Below are positions 39,624-49,299 of a DNA stretch of 64,000 nt, piece after piece (positions within the stretch are counted from its first letter, which is position 1; each line of letters starts with the position of its first letter). Source of the stretch: PoT sp049331405 (GTDB lineage Bacteria; Planctomycetota; Planctomycetia; Isosphaerales; Isosphaeraceae); assembly GCF_049331405.1 (NCBI RefSeq), contig NZ_CP186274.1, positions 7,626,001 to 7,690,000 on the forward strand, in the 5' to 3' direction. The notes below the pieces were generated by a model. That model worked only from the letters and a program-made list of their open reading frames with translations, was not told the DNA's origin and did no database searches. Both the position numbers and the translations under genes were made by a program.

Positions 39624-40850
39624 ATGCAAGCGTCGCGGATCCGGATGCTCGGCTGGACGTTCCTGTTCATCCTCTCGACCGCCGCCGGTGCCCAGGCGGA
39701 AACCAGGACGATCGCTCGTTGCGGCGAGGGGTTCCTCGAAGAGGTGGATGGCTACAAGGTCCTCCACGTCAAAGGGACCCCTTACGAGATGGGCTTCCAG
39801 CAAGGCACCTTGCTGAAGGACGACATCCGGGAGAACGTCCGCTTCCTCTTCGACGTCAAGGCCAAGGAGCTCAAGGCCGAGCTTGGCGGCGTCCAACTCC
39901 TCAATCCGAAGCGGGCGATCGGCGGCATCGCCGCCCGCCAGCGCAAGTTCACCCCGGCTCGTTTCTACGAGGAATTGAAGGGCGTCGCCGACGGTTCGGG
40001 ACTCCCTGTCCAGGACGTGGTCGACGCGAACTTCATCCCCGAAATGTTCCACTGCTCGGGCTTCGCGATCAGCGGATCGGCGACCAAGGACGGGACCCTC
40101 TACCACGGCCGGATCCTCGATTACGGCTGTGACTGGAAGCTCCAGGACCACGCCGTGCTGACGATCGCCGAGCCCACCGGCAAGATACCGTTCGTCAACG
40201 TCACCTACGCCGGCTTCATCGGGTCCGTCACCGGATTGAACGCGGAGAAGGTGTCGATCGGCGAGATGGGCGGTCGTGGCCTAGGGCACTGGGACGGCAT
40301 CCCCATGGCCTTCCTCGTCCGAATGGCCCTCGAGGATTCGCGCAGTCTTGACGAGGCGATCACCACGTTTCGCGATAATCCTCGCACTTGCGAATACTAT
40401 TACGTGATCGCCGATGGCGAGACCGGCAAGGCGGTCGGGATGGAGGCGTCCTGGAACGTTTTCACCGTCATCGGCATGGGCGAGTCGAACCCGAAGCTGC
40501 CGGAACCCGTGAAGGATGCGGTCCTGCTTTCGGCTGGCGACCGCTACCAGGAACTAGTCAAGCGCGTGAAGGCGGGCGTTGGGACCTTCGACGCCGACGC
40601 CGCCCGCAAGCTCATGGATCGCCCGGTGGCGATGAAGTCGAACCTGCACAGCGTGCTCTTCGAGTCGAAGTCCACGCGACTCTGGGTGGCTAACGCCTCC
40701 AAGGATGGCGAGCCCGCCGTGACCCAGCCGTTCCACGCCTTCACGTTCAGCGAACTCCTCAAGCATCGCCCCGACTCGTCGGCCCCCTCGCTGACCCCGC
40801 CCCCTGCCCAACCGAAGACGACGGCCGATGCGGTGTCCGTGCGAGAGTGA
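39624..40850 (+). CDS. Exported C45-type NTN hydrolase (acyl-transferase-like)
   Basis: A 408-residue secreted protein. The signal peptide spans residues 1-25 (MLGWTFLFILSTAAGAQA). The mature part resembles the C45 family (acyl-CoA:6-aminopenicillanate acyltransferase-like), N-terminal-nucleophile hydrolases that self-cleave. The likely nucleophile is Cys144 in MFHCSGFAISG, followed by GTLYHGRILDYG. ATG 39624 has GGGAGAAG five bases upstream; a longer frame reaches 39540 without signal-peptide logic. C45 members hydrolyse amide or lipid-amide bonds; the substrate is unknown. The tail is Pro-rich. Confidence 0.85.
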   Translation: MQASRIRMLGWTFLFILSTAAGAQAETRTIARCGEGFLEEVDGYKVLHVKGTPYEMGFQQGTLLKDDIRENVRFLFDVKAKELKAELGGVQLLNPKRAIGGIAARQRKFTPARFYEELKGVADGSGLPVQDVVDANFIPEMFHCSGFAISGSATKDGTLYHGRILDYGCDWKLQDHAVLTIAEPTGKIPFVNVTYAGFIGSVTGLNAEKVSIGEMGGRGLGHWDGIPMAFLVRMALEDSRSLDEAITTFRDNPRTCEYYYVIADGETGKAVGMEASWNVFTVIGMGESNPKLPEPVKDAVLLSAGDRYQELVKRVKAGVGTFDADAARKLMDRPVAMKSNLHSVLFESKSTRLWVANASKDGEPAVTQPFHAFTFSELLKHRPDSSAPSLTPPPAQPKTTADAVSVRE

Positions 40851-40947
40851 GCCTCACGCCGATTTCAAACCATGCGAAACATCGCGAGTCGGGTCGTTTC
40901 GGACCCGACTCGTCCCGCTTTTTGACCACGTCTCAGGGCCTCCGCGA

Positions 40948-42591
40948 TCACTCCGCCCGCATGATGCTCCACACGATCCAGAGGCCCAGGACCATGGCGA
41001 CCACGAATCCCGTCAGGCCCATCGTCAAGGCGCCGCCCCGATAGACGAGCGCACTGCCCACGATCAGCCCGGCGATCACGAGGGCGACCGCCATAACATT
41101 CGCGGCCCGGATGAGTTGCTTCACCAGGGCTTCGAAGTGCTGGAGGTCGAAGTGGACCGTCAACTCCCCCCGCTTGATCGACTCGAGTGACTGGCCGAGG
41201 ACCTCGGGAAGCATCATGGCGATGCGCTGGAGGTCCTCCGCGGTTCGGATTCCGGTCGCGACCAGGCGCGTGGGGTGGAATCGATGGAGTGCGAGTCGCT
41301 GGAGCATCGGATAGAGTTCCGAGCCGATGTCGAAATGAGGATCCAGGGCCCTCCCCACGCTCTCGATGGTGACGAGCGATCGGATCAGCAACACCAGGTC
41401 GGGCGGGATGTGCAGATGATGGAGCCGGATGAATGAGATCAACTCGTGGAGCAAGACACCCAGATCGATCGTGTCGAGGGTGAGTTCTGAATAGGACAGG
41501 ATGAGTTCTGCGGCGTCTCGCCGCAACGAAGGGTCGACGTGGTCGCCGCGGATGTCGAGGGCATTCAAGGCTCGCAGGACTCGGTCCGTGTCCTCGGAGA
41601 GCAGCCCGCCCAGGAGGTCGCCGATGCGCTCCCGGGTCCGAGAATCAAGTTGGCCAAACATCCCGTAATCCAGCGGCGCCACGATGCCGCCGGGCAGGAC
41701 TCGCAGGTTTCCCGGGTGGGGATCTGCATGGAAGAATCCAAATTCGAAGATCTGCTTCAACAGGATCCGGGCGCCGCGGATCGCGACGTCGGCCGGCCGG
41801 ATGCCCATCGCCTTCAGCCCGGAGATGTCGTCGACGCCGACACCGCCGATGAACTCCATGGCGATCACGCGGGCCGAAGAATATTCGGGGAGGACGAACG
41901 GGATGTGTGCGGTCGGGTCGCCAGCGAACTGCGCCCGGCAACGGACCATCGTCCGCTTCTCGACGTTGAAGTCGAGCTCACGCTTGAGCGTCCGCTCGAA
42001 CTCCCTGGCCAGTGTCACGGGCCCGTAAACCTGCAGGAATGGGAGTCGTCGCTCGGCGAGTTGGGCCAGGTTATTCAGGATGTCGAGGTCGGCCTGCACG
42101 GTCTTCTCGATCCCTGGTCGACGGATTTTCAAGGCGATGATCCGTCCGTCGAGGAGCCGAGCCTGATGCACCTGCGAGATCGAGGCGGAGGCGACGGGGA
42201 CGGGGTCAATCGAGGCGAAGATCTCGGAGAGTGGCCTTTTGTACTCCTCGTCGAGGATGACCACGGCCTCCTCGAACGGGAATGGCCGGACATCGTCGCG
42301 GAGCGCGGCGAGCTCGGTTGTATAAGGCTCAGGCAGGAGGTCAGGCCGCGTGCTGAGGAGCTGCCCGAGCTTGACGAAGGTCGGGCCCAGATCTTCGCAG
42401 ACGAGCCTGAGGCGGCGGGCCCGGTCCTGGGGCGGCACGTCATCGCCGAGGGCGACCCGCTCGAGAGGTCGCACGATCCCTTCCAGGTGGAGGGCGGAGA
42501 CGACATCCTGGTAGCCATAGCGTACGAGCGTCGCCAGGATCTGGCGGTAGCGTGGGAGGTCTCTGAGATGGCCGACGGTTTCTCGAATCAA
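40948..42591 (-). CDS. UbiB/AarF/ABC1 family atypical kinase
   Basis: A 547-residue UbiB-type protein. The N-terminal extension has the KxGQ signature (FVKLGQLLSTRPDLLP). The kinase-like core shows ASISQVHQARLLDGRIIALKI, the catalytic FFHADPHPGN and the metal-binding LDYGMFGQL. The C-terminal 60 residues form two membrane helices. Family members support ubiquinone or other isoprenoid quinone and lipid handling. This one may serve menaquinone or another prenyl-lipid pathway, but the partner is not visible here. Confidence 0.93.
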   Translation of the reverse strand: MIRETVGHLRDLPRYRQILATLVRYGYQDVVSALHLEGIVRPLERVALGDDVPPQDRARRLRLVCEDLGPTFVKLGQLLSTRPDLLPEPYTTELAALRDDVRPFPFEEAVVILDEEYKRPLSEIFASIDPVPVASASISQVHQARLLDGRIIALKIRRPGIEKTVQADLDILNNLAQLAERRLPFLQVYGPVTLAREFERTLKRELDFNVEKRTMVRCRAQFAGDPTAHIPFVLPEYSSARVIAMEFIGGVGVDDISGLKAMGIRPADVAIRGARILLKQIFEFGFFHADPHPGNLRVLPGGIVAPLDYGMFGQLDSRTRERIGDLLGGLLSEDTDRVLRALNALDIRGDHVDPSLRRDAAELILSYSELTLDTIDLGVLLHELISFIRLHHLHIPPDLVLLIRSLVTIESVGRALDPHFDIGSELYPMLQRLALHRFHPTRLVATGIRTAEDLQRIAMMLPEVLGQSLESIKRGELTVHFDLQHFEALVKQLIRAANVMAVALVIAGLIVGSALVYRGGALTMGLTGFVVAMVLGLWIVWSIMRAE

Positions 42592-42778
42592 AGGATCAAT
42601 CGTCTCAAAGGCTGAAACGGGGAGGAAATTTCAGCTCAGGTTACACTCCCGCAGGGGCTGACTCAATCGAGGCGAGATCGGGAGGTCCGCATCTCGCCCT
42701 TGCCAAATCGCACCACTTGAGTTAACGTGTAATCTCTAATCTACAGTGCTGCAAGGCATTGGGAGCAGGGAACCTTTC

Positions 42779-43105
42779 ATGCCGATTCAGGATCAAGTCT
42801 CCGTCCGCCCGTTGGATTCCGCCGACGATCTCGATGAGGCTCGTGTCGAAGCCATCGGGTATATCTTTCACGGAACCGTGCCAAAGCCCGACGCGAAGCG
42901 AGGCGCCGTGAAGGCGGGGACCAACATTCTCCACTTCGCTCGCTGCGCAAAGCTCGATAAGGCCGGGGACGGAGAAGCCAAAATCTGGTTCCGCACGATC
43001 TACGTCGCGAAAGAACATCTCGACGAGGCCGTGGGTGCCAACCGTTGGAAATGGTGCAAAATCTGCGAGCGTGAGATCACGCAGAAGATCATCAACGAGC
43101 GCTGA
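42779..43105 (+). CDS. Hypothetical protein
   Basis: A 108-residue soluble protein without a recognised family. It has a charged, mixed alpha/beta look, a FARCAKLDKAGDGEAKIWFRT segment split by charged residues, and a C-terminal KWCKICERE that gives one CxxC pair. ATG 42779 follows a purine-rich AGGGAA and is preferred over the ATG at 42746. It diverges from the UbiB gene and ends before an imperfect hairpin. Codon use matches the genome. Confidence 0.65.
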   Translation: MPIQDQVSVRPLDSADDLDEARVEAIGYIFHGTVPKPDAKRGAVKAGTNILHFARCAKLDKAGDGEAKIWFRTIYVAKEHLDEAVGANRWKWCKICEREITQKIINER

Positions 43106-43131
43106 ACCTCGTCAGTGCGGAAGACAGCAAC

Positions 43132-43190
43132 GAACTCCGGACGCGCGAGGAAGGCGACGGTAATGTCGTCCTCTCCCGCCTTCGGAGTTC
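43132..43190 (+). terminator. Imperfect hairpin between convergent genes
   Basis: GAACTCCG (43132-43139) pairs with CGGAGTTC (43183-43190) and AAGGCG (43151-43156) with CGCCTT (43177-43182), leaving an 11-base bulge on the left arm. It lies just past the hypothetical gene that ends at 43105. Confidence 0.4.
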
Positions 43191-43263
43191 ATCACATTCC
43201 CCGACGCGTCGTAAAATCGACTCTCGCCGAAATCCTCCTGCGAAGCTTCAGCGCGTTCAAGGC

Positions 43264-43980
43264 TCAGTCTGCCTGACAGTAGGCTTGGGCCGTGGCTTCG
43301 AGGAGTAATTTCATCTCGAGGCGTTGAATCCGGCGTGCAAGTTTCGCGACCTCGGGTCGCGGACGGCCGTCGCCGCAGAACTCGATCATCGCTGAGGAAT
43401 TCCAGTCATTCCCGGCGATGAGTTTGCGCGCACTCACCGGCTGGCTTGAACCTTCGATCAACGCGGCGGCCTCCTCGGCTAGTTCGCGCTGGACGGGATG
43501 TCGGCCCACGCGACGGAACCAGTACGACGCATTCCCCGCGTCCGGCTCGCGTCGATGCGCGATGGCATGCCAGTACGCTGAGAAGGGACGCTCACCGAGG
43601 TCGTCGGCCTGTTGAGCCGCCTCGTGACTGGACTCCCAGTGGTCGAAGACTTGCAGCAGTCCGGCCGACAGTGCGAGCCTGTGAGGCCTCGGTACATTCG
43701 GCAGGATCTTGGCCCAGGCCGACTCAATGAGGAATGGCTTGAGTGCTGCATGCTTCGCTGCACCAGTCACCAATGGCGGGCCTTCCGAATCTGCATCGCC
43801 GAGGGCCTGAAACCCGAGAGTGATGACCAGATCCGCGGGGCTGATATCCAACGCCTCTGCGACGGCCGCCAGGTTACCGATAGACACCAGTTGATCCAGG
43901 ACGGACTCAAGTGCCACCCCGTTAGAATGGAGGTGTGGCTTACTCTCGCGGATCTCGATCAACGCCCAATCGCTCTTCAT
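43264..43980 (-). CDS. Hypothetical protein
   Basis: A 238-residue soluble protein of no recognised family. The N-terminal third (VALESVLDQLVSIGNLAAVAEALDIS) is helical and looks like a small DUF433-type or helix-turn-helix fold; the rest is charged and helical with several Trp. ATG 43980 has GAGG about eight bases upstream and is preferred over 44004. It lies downstream of rseP on the same strand but is separated from it by a hairpin, so it is probably transcribed alone. Confidence 0.65.
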   Translation of the reverse strand: MKSDWALIEIRESKPHLHSNGVALESVLDQLVSIGNLAAVAEALDISPADLVITLGFQALGDADSEGPPLVTGAAKHAALKPFLIESAWAKILPNVPRPHRLALSAGLLQVFDHWESSHEAAQQADDLGERPFSAYWHAIAHRREPDAGNASYWFRRVGRHPVQRELAEEAAALIEGSSQPVSARKLIAGNDWNSSAMIEFCGDGRPRPEVAKLARRIQRLEMKLLLEATAQAYCQAD

Positions 43981-44048
43981 CCCCGTCGCCCTCGAGTGTG
44001 CCATGCGTTGCGAAGGTCATCGATCTCCTGAGCCTTTAAGATGAGAAC

Positions 44049-44081
44049 GGGACGGAGCTCGATGGACTCGTGCTCCGTCCC
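44049..44081 (-). terminator. Terminator-like hairpin after rseP
   Basis: A perfect 10-base stem (44049-44058 with 44072-44081, loop of 13) lies 18 bases past the rseP stop in the minus direction and is followed by GTTCTCAT. Confidence 0.6.
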
Positions 44082-44098
44082 ATAGGCTCATTTGGATG

Positions 44099-46075
44099 TC
44101 AGAAGAAGCTTCTCCAGACATCCTGGAACATGACATAGGCCATGAGGCACAGGAGCATGATGATGCCTACATAACTGCCGGCGGCGACGGCCGACTCGGG
44201 TAGTGGTTTCCCTCGTACTTTCTCCGCGATCAGGAAGACCATCTGTCCGCCGTCGAGCGGAGGGACGGGCAGGAAATTGAGCACGGCGAGATTGATGCTC
44301 AGGAGCCCGAGGAAATGAACCAACTCCGTCAAACCCGACTCGGCCTGACTGTACGCCGCCTGGGCGATCATGATCGGGCCGCCGAGCAGTGTCGGGCTAA
44401 CACGGCCCTGGAAGAGGCTTCGCAGAAGCATGTAGATCTTCAGGATATTGTCCAGGGTGTCATCCGCCCCGCGACGGAGTGCAGCCCCCGCTGGCTGAGG
44501 CGGCAACCTGCGGATAAGGGCCCCGAATTGCAGCCCTCGCGAGTTGGAATACCATTCTCCCTCTTGTTCCGGCCGGATTTTCAGAGGTTTGGCCAATCGC
44601 TTGACGCTCAACTCGACCAAGGGTTCGGTCCGCTCGGAGATGTATTGCATGCTGGCGAACGCCGCTGGCCAGGCATCAGTCTTGGAACCGAGTGGAAATT
44701 CGGAGGGCTTGGCATTCTTGACGGTCGCTTGCGGGGGAAGGGTCAGCTTGACGATTTCGTCGCCGACGACCACTCCGGCTTTCTCGGCGGGCGAGCCGGC
44801 ACGAACCGAGGCGACCTTGGATAGAACACCATAGGCGATCCCGATTGCGGGAAGATCCTGTGGCGAATCTTTGGTCACGGCGAATTCCGGGGGAGTCGAG
44901 TCGGGTACGACGGTCAATGAGACACGTTCAGGCTTCCCGTTGTTCGACACCCTTTCAACTTCGAACATGACATTTTGACCGGCACGATCGAAGCAGTAGT
45001 CCCCGAGTTGCATCGGGTCGAAGTCGTTCTTGCCATCGACCGTGATGATGAGATCCTTGGCAAGAAAACCCGCCTTCTCTGCAGGAGAGCCGGGACGGAT
45101 CGCCTGGATGGGCTGGATCGTCATGCGTAAGCCGAGGTCAACGATGTGATTTGGAGGAAGGGTCAATGTGACCTTGCTGGTCTTGGGCTCTTCCTTGGCA
45201 TTATTCGACTTGAGTTTTCGTTCGAACACGAATGACACGGGCTTGGAGCGATAAGTCGCAAGGAGCTGATCGAGTTCCAGGGCACTGGAGACCGGCTTCG
45301 GGGCTTCGCCCACCGGGCCGAGCGCCACGAGTACGTCCCCGGGCATCAGGTCGAGCGATTTGTATTGATCAGCGGTCAAATTCATGCCAGAGGGCACGAT
45401 TGAAGGCGATGAGTAAATCCGCAGGCTGTTTGAGGGCAAGATACCAATATTTGGGTAGGGCGAATCCTTCAATCTGAGGGGTTCGACATCGACTTTGACC
45501 GGCGCATCGATGCCTGGACGCTTCAATTCGAAGTGGAGAACCTGCCCGGCCGAACTGTGGACGATATTCATTCTCAAGGTATTGAAGTTCATCTCGCCCC
45601 GGCCATCGAGCGAGACAACTTCATCGCCGGGGCGAATCCCCGCCTTGTACGCCGGGGAGCCCGGCTGCACGACACCGATGATCGCCGGGTTCTCGTCCAT
45701 ACCACGGCCGTAGGCGAAGACGAAGCACGCCAGGCCGAGGATCACGTTCATGATGACGCCGGCCGAGATGATCGCCATGCGGGCGCCGACCGACTTGTTT
45801 TGGAAGGCGCGAGGGTCGGTCGACTTGCTCGCCTCTTCCTCGGGGTTCTCCCCGAGCATCTTGACGAAGCCGCCGAGGGGGATGGCAGCGAGGACGTACT
45901 CGGTCTCGCCTCGGCGGAAGCCCAAAAGCGTCGGGCCGAAGCCGATCGAGAACTTCTCGACCTTAACCCCGTTCCATTTGGCCAGGAGGAAGTGGCCGAG
46001 CTCGTGCAGGAAGATGACGAAGCCGAGACCCAGGGCCACCTTGAAGCCATTCAGGACCGCTATCAGATTCTCCAA
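44099..46075 (-). CDS. rseP: Site-2 intramembrane metalloprotease RseP with multiple PDZ domains
   Basis: A 658-residue site-2 protease. The first helix holds the zinc motif HELGH (residues 24-28), and the C-terminal helix has LNFLPVPPLDGG. Such enzymes cut anti-sigma factors or signal-peptide remnants inside the membrane. Between the membrane parts are four PDZ-like repeats rather than the usual one or two: around GSPAYKAGIRPGDEV, SLDLMPGDVLVAL, GSPAEKAGFLAKDLI and GSPAEKAGVVVGDEI. The start is TTG 46075, with a perfect AGGAGGT six bases upstream, inside the dxr 3-prime end (13-base overlap). The frame is open further to 46171, but that part is antisense-free dxr sequence in another frame. 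Confidence 0.93.
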   Translation of the reverse strand: MENLIAVLNGFKVALGLGFVIFLHELGHFLLAKWNGVKVEKFSIGFGPTLLGFRRGETEYVLAAIPLGGFVKMLGENPEEEASKSTDPRAFQNKSVGARMAIISAGVIMNVILGLACFVFAYGRGMDENPAIIGVVQPGSPAYKAGIRPGDEVVSLDGRGEMNFNTLRMNIVHSSAGQVLHFELKRPGIDAPVKVDVEPLRLKDSPYPNIGILPSNSLRIYSSPSIVPSGMNLTADQYKSLDLMPGDVLVALGPVGEAPKPVSSALELDQLLATYRSKPVSFVFERKLKSNNAKEEPKTSKVTLTLPPNHIVDLGLRMTIQPIQAIRPGSPAEKAGFLAKDLIITVDGKNDFDPMQLGDYCFDRAGQNVMFEVERVSNNGKPERVSLTVVPDSTPPEFAVTKDSPQDLPAIGIAYGVLSKVASVRAGSPAEKAGVVVGDEIVKLTLPPQATVKNAKPSEFPLGSKTDAWPAAFASMQYISERTEPLVELSVKRLAKPLKIRPEQEGEWYSNSRGLQFGALIRRLPPQPAGAALRRGADDTLDNILKIYMLLRSLFQGRVSPTLLGGPIMIAQAAYSQAESGLTELVHFLGLLSINLAVLNFLPVPPLDGGQMVFLIAEKVRGKPLPESAVAAGSYVGIIMLLCLMAYVMFQDVWRSFF

Positions 46076-47232
46076 CGTGCTACCTCCTGGCGGGCCCAGG
46101 CATCGACCTTCCAGAGGTCGTCGAGTGAGGGCCGTGGATCGAACGGGTGATGGTCGAGCACCGCGCGGCAAGCGCGTGGAATGTCGAGGAAGCCGATCGT
46201 GCGGTTCAGGAACCGCTCGACGGCGGCCTCGTTGGCGGCGTTCAGCGCGGCCCCTGCCGTGCCCCCTCGACGCATGACCTCGTACCCCAGGTCCAGGCAG
46301 GGGAAGGTCTCGCGGTCGGGGGGCTCGAACGTGAATGAGAAGGCCCGGGTCAGGTCGATGCGTCGACTCGGCCCGTTGCAGCGATCGGGATAGGTTAACG
46401 CATATTGAATCGGAAGACGCATGTCGGGGGGCGAGAGCTGGGCGACGACGCTGCCGTCGACGAACTCGACCATCGAATGCACCACGCTTTCGGGATGCAC
46501 GACGACATCGACCTGCTCCGGCTCGAGGTCGAAGAGCCAGCGGGCCTCGATCACTTCGAGTGCCTTGTTCATGAGGGTGGCTGAGTCGACCGAGATCTTC
46601 GGGCCCATCTTCCAGGTCGGGTGCCGGAGGGCTTCCTCGGGCGTGACGTTCTCCAGCTCGCGCCGGGTTCTGCCGCGGAAGGGGCCGCCGGAGGAGGTCA
46701 GGATGACCCGACGGACCTCGGATCGGGCCCCCGAGCTCAATGCTTGAAAGATGGCGGAGTGTTCGCTATCGACGGGCAGCAGGGATCCCCCGCCCTTCTT
46801 GGCGAGGTCCATCACGATCTGGCCGGCGACGACGAGTGTTTCCTTGTTCGCCAGGGCGACGACCTTGCCGGCGTCGAGGGCGGCGATGGTCCCGTTGAGC
46901 CCCGCCGCGCCGACGATCGCGTTGAGTACGCGATGGGTCTCGGGGTGGCGGACGAGCTCCTCGACCCCTTCGGCCCCGGAGAGGACCTGGATGCCGGCCC
47001 CGTTCAAGCGGGACCTGACCGAGGCGGCCGATTGGGGATCGGTGACCGCGATGGCATGGGGGCTAAATTCGCGGGCTTGCTCGACCAGGTCCTCCCAGCG
47101 CGAATGGGCGCTCAGCCCCCAGATCTTGAGGCGTTTGCCGCCGTCGTGCTCGGCGACGCTCAATGCGCTACGGCCTATGGACCCGGTTGATCCGAGGACG
47201 ACGACATTCGTGGAAGAATCGCCTGGCATCAT
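46063..47232 (-). CDS. dxr: 1-deoxy-D-xylulose 5-phosphate reductoisomerase
   Basis: A 389-residue NADPH-dependent enzyme that makes MEP in the non-mevalonate isoprenoid pathway. The Rossmann motif is LGSTGSIGRSAL near residue 13. The metal site is PVDSEHSAIFQAL, followed by TSSGGPFRG and KISVDSATLMNKALEVIEA, and ALNAANEAAVERFL lies near the C-terminus. It is followed directly by rseP with a 13-base overlap, the common bacterial dxr-rseP order. Confidence 0.97.
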   Translation of the reverse strand: MMPGDSSTNVVVLGSTGSIGRSALSVAEHDGGKRLKIWGLSAHSRWEDLVEQAREFSPHAIAVTDPQSAASVRSRLNGAGIQVLSGAEGVEELVRHPETHRVLNAIVGAAGLNGTIAALDAGKVVALANKETLVVAGQIVMDLAKKGGGSLLPVDSEHSAIFQALSSGARSEVRRVILTSSGGPFRGRTRRELENVTPEEALRHPTWKMGPKISVDSATLMNKALEVIEARWLFDLEPEQVDVVVHPESVVHSMVEFVDGSVVAQLSPPDMRLPIQYALTYPDRCNGPSRRIDLTRAFSFTFEPPDRETFPCLDLGYEVMRRGGTAGAALNAANEAAVERFLNRTIGFLDIPRACRAVLDHHPFDPRPSLDDLWKVDAWARQEVARWRI

Positions 47233-47484
47233 CGACGTGTCGGCCTCCTCGCCGTGCGGCCGTTGTTTCCGTTTTGACGGCCGATTCGCAATGCCCCGCC
47301 CGGTCAGTCACCGAGGCCGTAAGCTGAATCCACACTATAAGTTCTCCACACGCCGGGGACAAGTCGGCCGGGGCCCGCGAGAACGCTCGAGAAGGTCGGG
47401 CTCACACCCCTGAAGACGAATTGACGGAAAAAAGCGGTTCGTCTAAAGTCCGGCCCTCCACAACAGGATCGAGGGGAGGTTCGC

Positions 47485-48027
47485 GTGAATTGGCGATGGA
47501 CCGCTAAGAAAGTTTTGATCTCCGTCTTCATCCTGGCCCATTGCACCGCTGTCGTGACCTGGGTGCTTCCCGTGGGGCCGCTCCGCAATTTCATGACCCC
47601 GACGACGGGGTACTACATGCTGCCGCTCGGCCTCTGGCAGTACTGGGCGATGTTCGCCCCCGACCCGATCAAGGACACGTGCACACTCGAGGCCGAGGTC
47701 GTCGACGCGAAGGGGATGCGTCACAACTTCGCCTTCCCGAAGATGGCCGACTACACCGTCTGGCAAGGTATCCCCCGGTTCCGATACTCCAAGTACACGG
47801 CGAATATGGTCGGCGAGGGGAGCGACATCAATCGCAAGTTTGCGGCCAGGCACGCCGTCCGCAGCCTGGGCCTTAAGGATGAGGCCTTCCCGATGGACGT
47901 ACATCTCTTCTATCAGGTCAGGCCGACCCCCGAACCGGGCGGACCGCCGGCCGACCCGATGACCCCGACCAGGCCCGAGTTGCTGACGACCTTCCAGTTC
48001 GCCTCGCTCGAGGAGGTGCGACCATGA
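47485..48027 (+). CDS. Membrane-anchored partner of the HTTM protein
   Basis: A 180-residue protein starting at GTG 47485 with GGGGAGG five bases upstream. One N-terminal membrane helix (about 10-30) is followed by a soluble part containing YWAMFAPDPIKDTCTLEAEV and QGIPRFRYSKYTANM, and a Pro-rich C-terminal region. The stop overlaps the HTTM gene start by four bases (ATGA). Such small companions precede HTTM genes in many planctomycetes, which suggests a complex. The biochemical role is not known. Confidence 0.75.
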   Translation: MNWRWTAKKVLISVFILAHCTAVVTWVLPVGPLRNFMTPTTGYYMLPLGLWQYWAMFAPDPIKDTCTLEAEVVDAKGMRHNFAFPKMADYTVWQGIPRFRYSKYTANMVGEGSDINRKFAARHAVRSLGLKDEAFPMDVHLFYQVRPTPEPGGPPADPMTPTRPELLTTFQFASLEEVRP

Positions 48028-49049
48028 ACCCGCTCCGCGCTTGGAATCAGTTCTGGTTCGGGCCGATCTCGGCCAAGCCGCTCGGGATCTTCCGGATCGT
48101 CTTCGGCGTGGTCGTGCTCTGCAACCTCGGCTTCCTCGCCTTCGACATGAACTACTGGCTCACGGATGCCGGGCTGCTTCAGGGGAAGGAAGCCCTCGAA
48201 CTGGCGGGGCCCTACCGCACCTCCCCGCTGCTCTATTTCCAGGATCCACTGTCGGTCCGGCTCTTCTTCGCCGCGACGGCTGTCATCGCCAGCATTTACA
48301 CGGTGGGCTGGCACACGAGGATCGCGGGCGTCGCCCTCTACCTCGCCATGCTCTCGATCCATCACCGCAACCTGCTGACCAACAGCGGCGCCGATGCCCT
48401 GGTGATGGTCATGACCTTCTACATGATGCTCGCACCGAGCGGGGCGGCCTACTCGCTCGATGCCCGTCGCGCACGCCGCAGGCGGGGCACCGACGCCGAT
48501 GCCCTGATCGTCCCATGGGCCCAGCGGCTCATCCAACTCCAGCTCGCTCTGATCTACTTCACGACCGCCATGTTCAAGTGCAATGGCGGGAGCTGGCTGA
48601 ATGGAACGGCGCTCCATTACGTCCTCCTCAACACAGAGGTCGGCCGGCCCTTCCTGTCGTTCCTGACCAGCTATCCAGTCCTGCTCAACGTTATGACCTA
48701 TGGCGTCCTCTTCCTCGAGTTCGCCCTGGCCTTCCTGCTGTGGTTCCGTCCGACGCGTCCCTGGGTGATCCTCGCGGGAGTTAGCCTTCACACGGGCATC
48801 CTCTTCTCGGTGAACATCCCGATTTTCGGCGAGATGATGACCGCCTGCTACTTGACCTTCCTCGGCCCCGAGGAGGTCCAGTCGATGCTCCGCTGCATCA
48901 ACCCGTTGAACTGGTTCGGCTCGAACGCCAAGACCGAGTCGGTAGAAATCCCCGGCCGGGTCGACCGACCTTCCTCCACGCCCGGCCCGCACTGGGATGA
49001 GCCTGCCTTCGATGAGGAAGAGATCCTCGCGTCTCAGGCCTGGAACTGA
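48024..49049 (+). CDS. HTTM-domain (vitamin K-dependent carboxylase-like) membrane protein
   Basis: A 341-residue protein with about seven hydrophobic segments, starting with a short amphipathic helix. It has the HTTM order with RIVFGVVVLCNLGFLAFDM, the YTVGWHTRIAGVALYLAMLSIHHRN region, QLALIYFTTAMFKCNGGSW and HTGILFSVNIPIFGEMMT. HTTM proteins share the membrane domain of gamma-glutamyl carboxylase but generally lack proven activity. Here it is coupled to the 180-residue gene upstream. A terminator follows. Confidence 0.88.
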   Translation: MNPLRAWNQFWFGPISAKPLGIFRIVFGVVVLCNLGFLAFDMNYWLTDAGLLQGKEALELAGPYRTSPLLYFQDPLSVRLFFAATAVIASIYTVGWHTRIAGVALYLAMLSIHHRNLLTNSGADALVMVMTFYMMLAPSGAAYSLDARRARRRRGTDADALIVPWAQRLIQLQLALIYFTTAMFKCNGGSWLNGTALHYVLLNTEVGRPFLSFLTSYPVLLNVMTYGVLFLEFALAFLLWFRPTRPWVILAGVSLHTGILFSVNIPIFGEMMTACYLTFLGPEEVQSMLRCINPLNWFGSNAKTESVEIPGRVDRPSSTPGPHWDEPAFDEEEILASQAWN

Positions 49050-49112
49050 TCGCCACGATCCTTCGAGAATCGTTGGACGCGATCGCTTGTTTCGGATGAG
49101 TGATTCACGAAC

Positions 49113-49146
49113 AGCCCACCTCGCGAAAGCGCGGCGGGCTTTCTTC
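49113..49146 (+). terminator. Intrinsic terminator after the HTTM gene
   Basis: AGCCC (49113-49117) pairs with GGGCT (49136-49140) and CGCG (49122-49125) with CGCG (49130-49133), with a short AAAG loop and a TTTCTTC tail. It lies 64 bases past the stop codon. Confidence 0.7.
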
Positions 49147-49299
49147 ATTGCCACACCCCTCCGAACTGACCTTTGGCCTCAGCGAAGTGATCTGACCGGC
49201 ACACATCGAAACGCTTGAGAATCGAAGCCCCGCGACCTATCATCGACCTGACAATGCGTTCGGGAACCCCTACCCCCTTCCAGGCGAGAGGACCGGGCG

